Positions 44,591-54,000 of a DNA stretch of 64,000 bases are shown piece by piece. Each line of letters begins with the position of its first letter. Positions within the stretch are counted from its first letter, which is position 1. The position numbers and the translations under genes were made by a program. Origin of the DNA: Ignavibacteriales bacterium (GTDB lineage Bacteria > Bacteroidota > Ignavibacteria > Ignavibacteriales > Ignavibacteriaceae). The stretch lies in the NCBI GenBank assembly GCA_016707285.1, contig JADJIA010000001.1, forward strand, positions 930,001 through 994,000. The letters are read 5' to 3'. The notes under the pieces are model-generated. The model did not search any database, had not been told where the DNA came from, and saw only the letters and a list, made by a program, of their open reading frames with translations.

Positions 44591-44881
44591 CTATGCTTGT
44601 TCAAATAATTCAATTTTTTCGCCTTGCTTTAAAGAAACATAGGCCTTCTTGAACCGAGGTGTTTTTCCGGTAAACCGTCCAGTTTTTCTGAACGATGATT
44701 TGATCTTACCACTGTATTTAACAGTGTTAACAGATACAACATTTACACCGAATTTTTTCTCAATTGCCTGTGCGATTTCGATCTTATTGGCAGTCCAACT
44801 AACTTCAAAACCATATTTATGTTCGCCTATCATCTTCACACTTTTTTCGGTGTAAAGAGGCTTTATTAATACTTCTTTCAT
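44591..44881 (-). CDS. rplW: 50S ribosomal protein L23 (uL23)
   Basis: 96 residues at the tunnel exit, the docking site for trigger factor and SRP. LIKPLYTEKSVKMIGEHKYG and VNTVKYSGKIKSSFRKTGRF are family segments. Its start touches the rplD stop. Confidence 0.97.
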   Translation of the reverse strand: MKEVLIKPLYTEKSVKMIGEHKYGFEVSWTANKIEIAQAIEKKFGVNVVSVNTVKYSGKIKSSFRKTGRFTGKTPRFKKAYVSLKQGEKIELFEQA

Positions 44882-45526
44882 TTACTCAGCCGCTACCTTT
44901 TCTCTAACATAAGTATTGTTAAAATATTCTACGGCTCCGTGTTGAAGCAGCAGTATCTGGCTATTCAATATATCGTAGGTAGATACGCTGTTTACACTAA
45001 GAACTTTTACTCTGTCGATATTTCTACCGGATTTGTAAACATTTTCGTCGTGTGAAGCTGTAAGCATCAGCACTTTTTTACCTTCGAGCTTAAGTGCATT
45101 CAAAAGGGCAATAAAGTTTTTGGTTTTTGGAACTTCATAATTAAAGTTCTCTACTACAACCAATCTCTCTTCACTAACTTTCATGGAAAGAGCTGACCTT
45201 TTGGCTAACATGGCTACTTTGCGTGGTACTTTCAGGCGGTAATCTCTTGGTCTTGGACCAAAGATTCTTCCTCCACCCACCCAAAGGGGTGATCTGGTAG
45301 TACCGGCACGCGCTCCGCCTCTTCCTTTTTGTCTCCAGGGCTTTTTACCGCCGCCTCTTATTTCAGATCTCTCTTTACTTTTATGTGTACCTTGTCTCTG
45401 ATTAGCAAGATATACTTTTGAAGCAAGATAAAGAACATGATGATTTGGCTCGATAGCGAACACTGTATCATTTAATTCGACTTGTCCGGAGACTGTACCG
45501 TCTGTTTTATAAACATCGACTAACAT
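44882..45526 (-). CDS. rplD: 50S ribosomal protein L4 (uL4)
   Basis: 214 residues. The extended tunnel loop has QRQGTHKSKERSEIRGGGKK and RGGARAGTTRSPLWVGGG. In E. coli L4 represses the S10 operon; no leader structure for that is visible before rpsJ here. Confidence 0.98.
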   Translation of the reverse strand: MLVDVYKTDGTVSGQVELNDTVFAIEPNHHVLYLASKVYLANQRQGTHKSKERSEIRGGGKKPWRQKGRGGARAGTTRSPLWVGGGRIFGPRPRDYRLKVPRKVAMLAKRSALSMKVSEERLVVVENFNYEVPKTKNFIALLNALKLEGKKVLMLTASHDENVYKSGRNIDRVKVLSVNSVSTYDILNSQILLLQHGAVEYFNNTYVREKVAAE

Positions 45527-45538
45527 TTCTAACCTGAA

Positions 45539-46162
45539 CTATTTTTTGTATAACTCTACAATTGAATTTGTGGCACCCGGAACAGCGCCCTTAACTAAGA
45601 TTATGTTTTTCTCTGCAATGATCTTTATAACCTGAAGATTTCTTACCGACACATTGTCGTTCCCCATTCTACCGGCCATTTTCATACCCGGAAAAACTCT
45701 TGAGGGATAGGATGAGGACCCGATTGAACCGGGAGCTCTTAATCTGTCAGACTGACCATGCGTTGTTCCGCCAACTCCACCAAAACCGTGTCTTTTCATA
45801 ACACCCTGGAAGCCCTTACCCTTACTTTTGCCCGAGACTTTTATTTTCTCGCCAACCGTAAAGATTCCTGAATCAAGGTTATCACCAACTTTATATTCTG
45901 CCACGGAATCTACGCGGAATTCTCTCAAATGCCTTACCGGTGTGAGGTTATTCTTTTTGAAGTGACCTATTTCCGGTTTGGTCAAATTTTTCTCTCTTAC
46001 CTGTCCATAGCCTAACTGAATTGCATTGTAACCATCGGTTTCAATACTTTTTACAGCTGCAATCACACAGGGGCCTGCTTCAATAATGGTTACAGGGATC
46101 CTGACACCATTTTCATCGAAAATAGCAGACATTCCAATTTTTTTACCAAGTATTCCTAACAT
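45539..46162 (-). CDS. rplC: 50S ribosomal protein L3 (uL3)
   Basis: 207 residues. GILGKKIGMSAIFDENGVRI opens the protein. The central loop GVMKRHGFGGVGGTTHGQSD and GSIGSSSYPSRVFPGMKMAG are typical. The Gln used for methylation in E. coli is present in the loop. Confidence 0.98.
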   Translation of the reverse strand: MLGILGKKIGMSAIFDENGVRIPVTIIEAGPCVIAAVKSIETDGYNAIQLGYGQVREKNLTKPEIGHFKKNNLTPVRHLREFRVDSVAEYKVGDNLDSGIFTVGEKIKVSGKSKGKGFQGVMKRHGFGGVGGTTHGQSDRLRAPGSIGSSSYPSRVFPGMKMAGRMGNDNVSVRNLQVIKIIAEKNIILVKGAVPGATNSIVELYKK

Positions 46163-46179
46163 ATATTCTCCGCCATCCC

Positions 46180-46488
46180 TTAGAGTTTAATCTCTATGTC
46201 AACTCCGGCAGGGATATCTAGTTTACCTAAAGAATCGATTGTTTTTGCGCTTGAATTATGGATATCAATTATCCTTTTGTGAGTACGGGTCTCAAACTGC
46301 TCACGCGACTTTTTATCGACATGAGGTGATCTCAATACTGTGTATATGGTCTTACGTGTAGGCAGTGGAATAGGACCTGACACGGATGCGCCAGTACTTT
46401 TTACTGTCTTTATAATTTTTTCGGTCGATTTATCGATAAGTATATGATCGTAAGATTTTAACTTAATTCTAATTTTCTTCCCGGCCAC
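46180..46488 (-). CDS. rpsJ: 30S ribosomal protein S10 (uS10, NusE)
   Basis: 102 residues, also the NusE partner of NusG and NusB. IRIKLKSYDHILIDKSTEKI and the loop GPIPLPTRKTIYTVLRSPH are conserved. The start is GTG at 46486-46488 behind GAGG. First gene of the S10 operon, preceded by the hairpin after tuf. Confidence 0.97.
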   Translation of the reverse strand: MAGKKIRIKLKSYDHILIDKSTEKIIKTVKSTGASVSGPIPLPTRKTIYTVLRSPHVDKKSREQFETRTHKRIIDIHNSSAKTIDSLGKLDIPAGVDIEIKL

Positions 46489-46512
46489 TTTGTTTTTTCC
46501 TCGTTTTTAAGA

Positions 46513-46544
46513 CACAAAAAGGGAGAGTTTACTCCCTTTTTGTG
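46513..46544 (-). terminator. Hairpin between tuf and rpsJ
   Basis: A 13-bp perfect stem, CACAAAAAGGGAG/CTCCCTTTTTGTG (46513-46525 with 46532-46544), with a 6-nt loop. The T run forms part of the 3' arm. It begins about 17 nt after the tuf stop and probably causes partial or full termination before the S10 operon. Confidence 0.75.
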
Positions 46545-46561
46545 GGTCTATAAAGATTCTC

Positions 46562-47767
46562 TTATTTGATGATCTTGGTTACGGTTCCGGCACCAACTGT
46601 TCTACCACCCTCACGGATAGCGAAGCGGAGGCCTTCTTCCATAGCGATCTCAGAGATCAAATTAACAATCATTTTTCTGTTGTCACCAGGCATAACGATG
46701 TCTTCAGCATTTTCAAGTGAAACAACACCGGTAACGTCAGTTGTTCTGAAATAGAACTGAGGTCTGTAACCATTTGAGAATGGTTTGTGACGGCCACCTT
46801 CTTCTTTTGAAAGAACGTAAACCTGGCACTCAAAATCAGTATGTGGTGTAATTGAACCCGGTTTGGCAAGTACCATTCCTCTTTCAATTTCATCTTTACC
46901 AACACCACGCATCAGAATACCGGCGTTATCACCAGCCTGAGCTTTATCAAGCTCTTTTCTGAACATTTCGATACCGGTAATTACTGTTTTCTTGTGCTGT
47001 CCGAGACCAACGAGTTCAACTTCTTTTCCAAGTTCAATTTCGCCTCTTTCAACTCTACCTGTAGCAACGGTTCCACGACCTGTGATCGAGAAAACGTCCT
47101 CTACCGGCATCAAGAAAGGTTTGTCAACACTTCTTTCAGGAAGAAGGATATATTCATCCACTGCAGCCATGAGTTCCCAGATACAGTTGTATCTTTCGTC
47201 TTCAACCGGTGCCTGGCTTGAGCCTGCTTCGAGTGCGTGAAGTGCTGATCCTTTTACGATCGGAATATTGTCGCCATCAAATTCGTTTTTCGAAAGAAGT
47301 TCTCTGAGCTCCATCTCAACGAGTTCGATAAGTTCAGGATCATCCATCATGTCAACTTTATTGAGGAATACTACTATACGGGGAACACCAACCTGTTTAG
47401 CGAGCAGGATATGCTCTCTTGTCTGTGGCATCGGTCCGTCAGTTGCAGCAACTACGAGGATGGCACCATCCATCTGAGCAGCACCAGTGATCATGTTTTT
47501 TACATAATCGGCGTGACCAGGACAGTCAACATGTGCGTAGTGTCTGTTCTCAGTGGAATATTCCACGTGAGCGGTAGCAATTGTTATTCCTCTTGCTTTT
47601 TCTTCTGGTGCGTTATCGATCGAGTCGAATGATCTAACTTGCGATAACCCTTTGTTAGCTAATGCCATTGTAATGGCTGCTGTCAAAGTTGTTTTTCCGT
47701 GGTCAACATGACCGATGGTTCCAATGTTGACATGCGGTTTAGACCTGTCAAATTTTTCTTTGGCCAT
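46562..47767 (-). CDS. tuf: Elongation factor Tu
   Basis: 401 residues. GTPase motifs: GHVDHGKT, the switch I region RGITIATAHVEY, DCPGHADY, NKVD and GSAL. Domains 2 and 3 are complete, ending GRTVGAGTVTKIIK. Delivers aminoacyl-tRNA to the ribosome. It is the only tuf in the window; the copy often found beside tRNA-Thr is replaced by rpmG. Confidence 0.99.
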   Translation of the reverse strand: MAKEKFDRSKPHVNIGTIGHVDHGKTTLTAAITMALANKGLSQVRSFDSIDNAPEEKARGITIATAHVEYSTENRHYAHVDCPGHADYVKNMITGAAQMDGAILVVAATDGPMPQTREHILLAKQVGVPRIVVFLNKVDMMDDPELIELVEMELRELLSKNEFDGDNIPIVKGSALHALEAGSSQAPVEDERYNCIWELMAAVDEYILLPERSVDKPFLMPVEDVFSITGRGTVATGRVERGEIELGKEVELVGLGQHKKTVITGIEMFRKELDKAQAGDNAGILMRGVGKDEIERGMVLAKPGSITPHTDFECQVYVLSKEEGGRHKPFSNGYRPQFYFRTTDVTGVVSLENAEDIVMPGDNRKMIVNLISEIAMEEGLRFAIREGGRTVGAGTVTKIIK

Positions 47768-47806
47768 CTGCTTATCTCCTATTAATATTTCTGCTTGGTT
47801 TAATTA

Positions 47807-49906
47807 TCAGACAGTTGAAGCTGAGCGTCTACCGGTTGATTTTTCCGATATCTCTTCAGCGATTGATTTCGGCACATCGGAATAGTGCGAGAACTGCATC
47901 GAGTATATTGCGCGTCCTTGAGTCATCGATCTCAATACGGTTGCGTAGCCGAACATTTCAGAAAGAGGAACTTTGGCTTTAATTACTTGAGCATCTTTTC
48001 TGGCAGAGAATCCTTCGATTCTTCCCCTTCTTGAGTTCAAGTCACCCATTACATCACCTAAATATTCATCAGGAGATATAACCTCAACTGCAACTATTGG
48101 CTCTAAGATAACCGGTTTTGCTTTCTTCGCAGCATTCTGGAAGCCCATCGAACCGGCAACTTTGAATGATATTTCATCTGAATCTACATCGTGATACGAT
48201 CCATCGATCAATTTTACCTTAATATCTACCATTGGATATCCGGCAACAACACCATTACGCATTGCTTCCTGAACACCTGCAGATACTGCCGGAATATATT
48301 CCTTTGGTACCACACCACCAATGATTCCATTGATAAATTCGAAGCCTTTTCCGGGTTCGTTTGGTGAAACTTCAAGCCATACATGACCGAATTTACCTCT
48401 ACCACCCGATTGTTTAACAAATTTACCTTCAGCTTCTACAGCTTCTGTAATGGTTTCTCTGTATGCAACCTGAGGTTTACCCACATTTGCATCAACTTTA
48501 AATTCTCTTCTCAGACGATCAACAATTATTTCAAGGTGAAGTTCACCCATCCCTGCAATAATGGTCTGAAGAGTTTCTTCGTCAACATGTACTCTAAATG
48601 TTGGATCTTCATCTGCAAGTTTGGAAAGTGACTCGGAAAGTCTGTCTTGATCAGCTTTTGTTTTAGGTTCAATCGCGATCTGAATAACAGGCTCCGGGAA
48701 TACCATTCTTTCCATAACCACAGGATCATCTTCGTTACAAAGTGTATCCCCGGTTCTTGTAAATTTAAGTCCAACTGCTGCACCAATGTCGCCGGCTCTT
48801 ACACCGGGAACTTCTTCACGATGGTTGGCGTGCATTTCCAATAAACGGCTGATTCTCTCTTTTTTCCCGGATACCGAGTTATAAACATAAGAACCTGCAT
48901 CAAGCTTACCGGTGTAAACTCTAAAGAAAGTGAGCTTTCCTACAAATGGATCGTTCATTATTTTGAACGCCAAAGCAGTAAATTTCTCATCGTCTGATGT
49001 TTTTCTCGTTACCTGATCGTTTATTCCGATATGGTGAGCTTCAATAAATTCGGCATCTGCCGGTGAAGGAAGGAAATCGATAGTTGCATCAAGCAACATC
49101 TGAATACCCTTGTTCTTAAATGATGCTCCACACAATACAGGGATAATAACATTTGCAATAGTTGCTTTTCTTAGAGTTTCTTTAACCTCGGCAACCGAGA
49201 TTTCTTCACCCTCAAGATATTTTTCAAGAAGTGTGTCATTAACATCAGACACTGCTTCCAACATTTCAGTTCTATATTTTTGAGCAATCTCAACAAGATC
49301 TTTTGGGATTTCGATAATATCAAATTCTTTACCCAAAGAATCTTCACGATACATAATCGCTTTCATTTCGATAAGATCGATAACACCTACAAAGATGTCG
49401 CCGGCACCAATCGGTAAAGCGAGTGGAATTGCGTTTGCTCCAAGTCTTTCACGAATCATTCCGAGAGCATTATAAAAGTCGGCGCCAATTCTGTCCATCT
49501 TGTTGATGAAAGCTATTCTTGGAACACCATATTTATCAGCTTGTCTCCAAACAGTTTCTGACTGTGGTTCAACGCCTCCAACTGCACAAAAAAGTGCAAT
49601 GGCTCCGTCAAGTACCCTTAAAGATCTTTCAACTTCAACTGTGAAGTCAACGTGCCCCGGGGTATCGATAATGTTGATCTGATGATCAGCCCAATAACAT
49701 GTGGTTGCAGCACTCGTAATGGTGATGCCTCTCTCTTTTTCCTGTTCCATCCAATCCATGGTAGCTGCACCATCGTGCACCTCACCAAGACGGTGTAACC
49801 GGCCGGTATAATACAGAATCCTCTCGGTCGTAGTGGTCTTGCCGGCATCAATGTGTGCCATGATTCCAATGTTACGAACTCTTTCTATAGGTGTCTTTAT
49901 GCTCAT
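47807..49906 (-). CDS. fusA: Elongation factor G
   Basis: 699 residues, normal length. GTPase motifs: AHIDAGKTT, RGITITSAAT, DTPGHVDF and NKMD. Domain IV carries GGVVPKEYIPAVSAGVQEAM. Catalyses translocation. It lies between rpsG and tuf as in classical str operons. Confidence 0.99.
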   Translation of the reverse strand: MSIKTPIERVRNIGIMAHIDAGKTTTTERILYYTGRLHRLGEVHDGAATMDWMEQEKERGITITSAATTCYWADHQINIIDTPGHVDFTVEVERSLRVLDGAIALFCAVGGVEPQSETVWRQADKYGVPRIAFINKMDRIGADFYNALGMIRERLGANAIPLALPIGAGDIFVGVIDLIEMKAIMYREDSLGKEFDIIEIPKDLVEIAQKYRTEMLEAVSDVNDTLLEKYLEGEEISVAEVKETLRKATIANVIIPVLCGASFKNKGIQMLLDATIDFLPSPADAEFIEAHHIGINDQVTRKTSDDEKFTALAFKIMNDPFVGKLTFFRVYTGKLDAGSYVYNSVSGKKERISRLLEMHANHREEVPGVRAGDIGAAVGLKFTRTGDTLCNEDDPVVMERMVFPEPVIQIAIEPKTKADQDRLSESLSKLADEDPTFRVHVDEETLQTIIAGMGELHLEIIVDRLRREFKVDANVGKPQVAYRETITEAVEAEGKFVKQSGGRGKFGHVWLEVSPNEPGKGFEFINGIIGGVVPKEYIPAVSAGVQEAMRNGVVAGYPMVDIKVKLIDGSYHDVDSDEISFKVAGSMGFQNAAKKAKPVILEPIVAVEVISPDEYLGDVMGDLNSRRGRIEGFSARKDAQVIKAKVPLSEMFGYATVLRSMTQGRAIYSMQFSHYSDVPKSIAEEISEKSTGRRSASTV

Positions 49907-49931
49907 TATCTATTCTGTTTCTTAGTAATCA

Positions 49932-50399
49932 CTACCACTTAAAGTGTGCAAAAGCTTTGTTGGCTTCTGCCATCCTGTGGGTATCTTCTTTTTTCTTGAT
50001 TGCATTGCCTTCGTTGTTGGCTGCTGCAATAAATTCCATAGCTAATTTGGTAACCATCGATTTGTCTTTTCTGTCGGAAGCATATCTCTTCAACCATCTG
50101 ATTGCAAGAGCCATTCTTCTTTCGGGGCGAACTTCCATTGGAACCTGATAGGTAGCACCACCAACTCTACGGCTCCTGACTTCGATAACCGGCTGAACAT
50201 TCTGGATAGCCTTTTTAAAGACTTCCAAACCCGGCTTTGTTGTTTTTTCTTCAACCATATCAAATGCTTCGTAAACCAATTTTCTGGCTGTCTCTTTCTG
50301 ACCGTCTTCCATTATACAATTAATGAATTTTGCCAGCGAATAATCGCCATGCCTTGGATCAGGCTTAATATATCTCTTTGGTGCTCTTTTTTTTCTCAT
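49932..50399 (-). CDS. rpsG: 30S ribosomal protein S7 (uS7)
   Basis: 155 residues. MRKKRAPKRYIKPDPRHGDY and VRSRRVGGATYQVPMEVRPE are conserved, as is the C-terminal region ending EANKAFAHFKW. S7 nucleates 30S head assembly. The gap to rpsL is 7 nt. Confidence 0.98.
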   Translation of the reverse strand: MRKKRAPKRYIKPDPRHGDYSLAKFINCIMEDGQKETARKLVYEAFDMVEEKTTKPGLEVFKKAIQNVQPVIEVRSRRVGGATYQVPMEVRPERRMALAIRWLKRYASDRKDKSMVTKLAMEFIAAANNEGNAIKKKEDTHRMAEANKAFAHFKW

Positions 50400-50406
50400 A
50401 TCTTAA

Positions 50407-50793
50407 CTACTTGCCTTTTTGTTGTTTGGGCCTCTTGGCTCCGTATTTCGATCTTCCTTGTCTTCTGTCAGCTACACCATTGGAATCTAAAGTTCCTCTG
50501 ATAATATGGTATCTAACACCCGGAAGATCTTTTATTCTGCCGCCTCTGATCAAAACGATCGAGTGCTCTTGCAAATTGTGACCTTCACCCGGTATGTAGG
50601 CTGTTACTTCTATATGGTTTGTTAATCTTACTCTCGCTACTTTTCTGAGCGCAGAGTTCGGTTTTTTAGGAGTTGTTGTATAAACTCTTGTACAAACCCC
50701 TCTTTTTTGAGGACAAGCCTGCAAAGCCGGTGCTTTATTATTTGAAAGCACAGCCTGACGACCTTTCCTGACTAACTGGTTTATTGTAGGCAA
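50407..50793 (-). CDS. rpsL: 30S ribosomal protein S12 (uS12)
   Basis: 128 residues. The decoding loops TTPKKPNSALRKVARV and KDLPGVRYHIIRG carry the Lys residues found in streptomycin-sensitive S12. The start codon is TTG at 50791-50793. First gene of the str operon, under the strong promoter at 50840-50868. Confidence 0.98.
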   Translation of the reverse strand: MPTINQLVRKGRQAVLSNNKAPALQACPQKRGVCTRVYTTTPKKPNSALRKVARVRLTNHIEVTAYIPGEGHNLQEHSIVLIRGGRIKDLPGVRYHIIRGTLDSNGVADRRQGRSKYGAKRPKQQKGK

Positions 50794-50837
50794 AATGAAC
50801 TCCTGATTTTGTCCAAAACTTAAAAAAATTCAGACTT

Positions 50838-50868
50838 CAAATATAGGATAAAATGCGTTAATTGTCAA
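50838..50868 (-). promoter_or_regulatory. Promoter of the str operon (rpsL-rpsG-fusA-tuf)
   Basis: Minus strand: perfect TTGACA (50868-50863), 17-bp spacer, TATATT extended to TATATTTG (50845-50838). It fits both the E. coli consensus and the Bacteroidota -7 box. It leaves a leader of about 35-40 nt before rpsL. Confidence 0.75.
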
Positions 50869-50930
50869 GCAATTTTACTTGATAGAAAAAATAAAACTAT
50901 TTTATGGCTTCTGAGTTGCTCAGAAGCAAC

Positions 50931-50992
50931 ACCCCCGATCTATTCCGGGGGGTAAAAAAAAGGTGGGAGTCCCCGATCTATTCCGGGGACTC
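50931..50992. repeat. Twin palindromes after rpoC
   Basis: The word CCCCGATCTATTCCGGGG occurs at 50933-50950 and again at 50971-50988, in the same orientation, each the core of a hairpin. A third small hairpin (GTTGCTC/GAAGCAAC region) lies at about 50913-50930. Such G+C-rich palindromic words look like a dispersed repeat family rather than a one-off. Confidence 0.65.
50954..50992 (-). terminator. Terminator of rpoBC
   Basis: Stem GAGTCCCCG/CGGGGACTC (50992-50984 with 50975-50967) starts 12 nt after the rpoC stop. Five bases then precede a T8 tract (50961-50954). The offset T tract makes it weaker than the other terminators here, but the second palindrome just beyond may help. Confidence 0.6.
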
Positions 50993-51003
50993 TTAATAAT
51001 AAG

Positions 51004-54000
51004 TTAGATTGAGGTTACTTTTGCAGCTTCCTGTTCAATCTCTTCCAATGCCATTTCGTCTTCATCTCTAACGATGAGTGAACGATATTTTCTTAAGCCG
51101 GTTCCGGCTGGAATGAGGCGACCCATAACGACATTTTCTTTCAGTCCTCTGAGAGTGTCTCTTTTTGCCTGCACGGCAGCATTGGCTAATACTTTTGTGG
51201 TTTCCTGGAAGGAAGCAGCCGAGATGAAACTCTCGGTCTCAAGTGCAGCTCTGGTAATTCCGAGCAACATATGATCAAAGGTTGCCTGTTCGGCATCTCT
51301 GTATTGTATTTCTGCTTTACTTCTTTTCTTCAACTCAAGATTTAATTCGGATAATTTTTTCCTTGTGATAATCTGTCCCGGTTTGAATATCGAACCTCCG
51401 GCATCTGTCACGATAACAGATTCCATCATTTTCTCATTCTCTTCCATGAACTCTGCTTTATCAACAATGTCTTCCTCAAGGAATCTGGTATCACCCGGCT
51501 GTACAACTTTGATCTTCTGAAGCATCTGACGCACAATCACCTCAATATGCTTGTCATTGATCTTAACACCCTGCAAACGATAAACTTCCTGTATTTCGTT
51601 TACGAGGTATTCCTGCACTGCGTTAGTACCTTTAATCTTAAGAATGTCATGTGGATCAACAGGTCCATCGATGATTTTTTCACCGGCAGGTATTTCGTCA
51701 CCTTCCTGAACAAGAGTGTGCTTACTGATAGGCACATTGTATCTCTTTTCATCAGATTTATCGATCGCTGTTACGATGATCTCACGGGTACCTTTTCTCC
51801 TTGCTCCAAAGCTCACCAATCCCTCGATATCTGCAATTATTGCAGGATCCTGTGGATTTCTCGCTTCGAACAATTCGGTAACTCTTGGAAGACCACCGGT
51901 GATATCACGGGTCTTCGATGCTTGTTTAGCAATCTTTGCAAGAATGGTACCTGCAGGAATCTCTTGTCCTTCTTCCACAGAAAGGAAAGCCTTCGCCGGA
52001 ATATTAAACGATCTTCTTTCACCATCGGCATTTTCTATCACTATTGAAGGTGACAGACCTTTGTCTTTTGGTTCGATAACAACTTTCTGAACATGGCCTG
52101 TCTGATCATCAGTAATCTGTTCCATTGTAAATTTATCGATAAGATCAACAAACTTAACAAAACCGGTGATGTCAGAAAGAATTACAGCGTTGTATGGATC
52201 GTGATAATAAAGTGGCTGTTTTTTCCTTACTTTTTGTCCTTCGTCAACCAATATCTCGGCTCCGTAAGGAACATCAAATTTTCTTAACAATATTTCATTG
52301 TTGTCGGTAATCTCAATTACACCTCTTCTGCCGGTAACTACTTTTACCTTACCGAAGATTGAATCTTTTTCAACAAAGGCTAATCTGTTGTATCTTACAA
52401 CACCTTCTACAGGTGTATCAACCTGCGATTGTGTTGCGATACGGGCAGATGTACCACCGAGATGGAAAGTTCTGAGTGTAAGCTGTGTACCCGGCTCACC
52501 AATCGACTGTGCTGCGATAACACCCACGGCTTCACCAATTTCAACGAGTTTGCCGTTGGTCAGGTTTCTTCCGTAACAGTTGGCGCATACACCATGTTTG
52601 GCTTCACAAGTAAGTACTGTTCTGATATATACAGAATCAAGTCCGGCATCTTCAATAGTAGCAGCAATTGCTTCAGAAATTGTTTCGCCGTTTTCACAGA
52701 TAAGTTCATCAGTTCTCGGATCGTAAATATCACCCTGAGCAACTCTACCTACAATTCTTTCTGTAAGTGGTTCTCTCTCTTCACCTGCTTCTTTAAGAGC
52801 AGATATTTCGATTCCAAGAATAGTTCCGCAATCGATTTGTGTGATAATTACATCCTGAGCAACATCCACGAGCCTTCTTGTAAGGTAACCTGCATCCGCT
52901 GTTTTAAGAGCTGTATCAGCAAGACCTTTTCTTGCACCGTGAGTTGAGATGAAGTATTCGAGTACTGACAAACCTTCTTTAAAGTTCGCTATAATCGGGT
53001 TCTCGATAATTTCACCTGCCTGACCGGTAAGTGATTTCTGAGGTTTCATCATAAGACCACGCATACCTGCGAGCTGACGAACCTGCTCCGAAGAACCTCT
53101 CGCACCCGAGTCAACCATCATGTGGATAGGATTAAATCCCTGATTTGATTCTCTGAGTTTCTCCATGAGAACCTTACCCACATCATTGGTTGCATGTGTC
53201 CAGATATCGATGATTTTGTTATATCTCTCAGTATCGGTAATAAAACCATTTTCATGCTCGTTCAACACCTGATCAACTTTACGGTTGGCTTCATTGATGA
53301 TCGATTCTTTCTCTTCAGGAACTACAAGATCGCTGAATGAAATAGAAAGTCCACCTTGCATAGCAAACTTGAATCCAAGTTCTTTAAGTTCATCGAGGAA
53401 TGTGGCGGTAACTTTGTTTCCCAATTTCATAAACATTAGGTTAACAAAAGCACCAAACGACTTTTTCACGAGAAGCTGGTTATAATAACCCATCTCTTTA
53501 GGCACGATCTTGTTAAAGATAACGCGACCAACAGTGGTGTCAATCATTTTTCCGTCAAGTCTTACTTTAATCTTGGCATGAAGACCAACCACTTTATTAT
53601 TGTAAGCAATAACAACCTCGTCGGCACCGCTAAAGATCATTCCTTCGCCGAGATCACCATCTCTCTTTTTCGTCAGGTAATAAACACCCAATACGATGTC
53701 CTGTGTAGGGACAACAATTGGACTGCCGTTCTGAGGAGAAAGGATGTTGTGACTCGAAAGCATAAGTAATTGTGCTTCAAGTTTTGCTTCATCAGAAAGA
53801 GGCACATGCACAGCCATCTGATCGCCGTCAAAATCTGCGTTGAAAGCTGTACAAACCATAGGATGAAGTCTGATCGCCTTTTCATCTATGAGCACGGGCT
53901 GGAAAGCCTGAATACCCAAACGGTGAAGTGTTGGCGCACGGTTTAGAAGCACTGGATGACCATCGATAATCTTCTCGAGAATCTCCCAGATAATTGCGTC

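Noticed and set aside
51547..52090. Long plus-strand open frames opposite rpoC
   Set aside because: Antisense to an intact essential gene, with cysteine- and phenylalanine-rich composition typical of shadow frames; the same applies to frames opposite rpoB, fusA and tuf.
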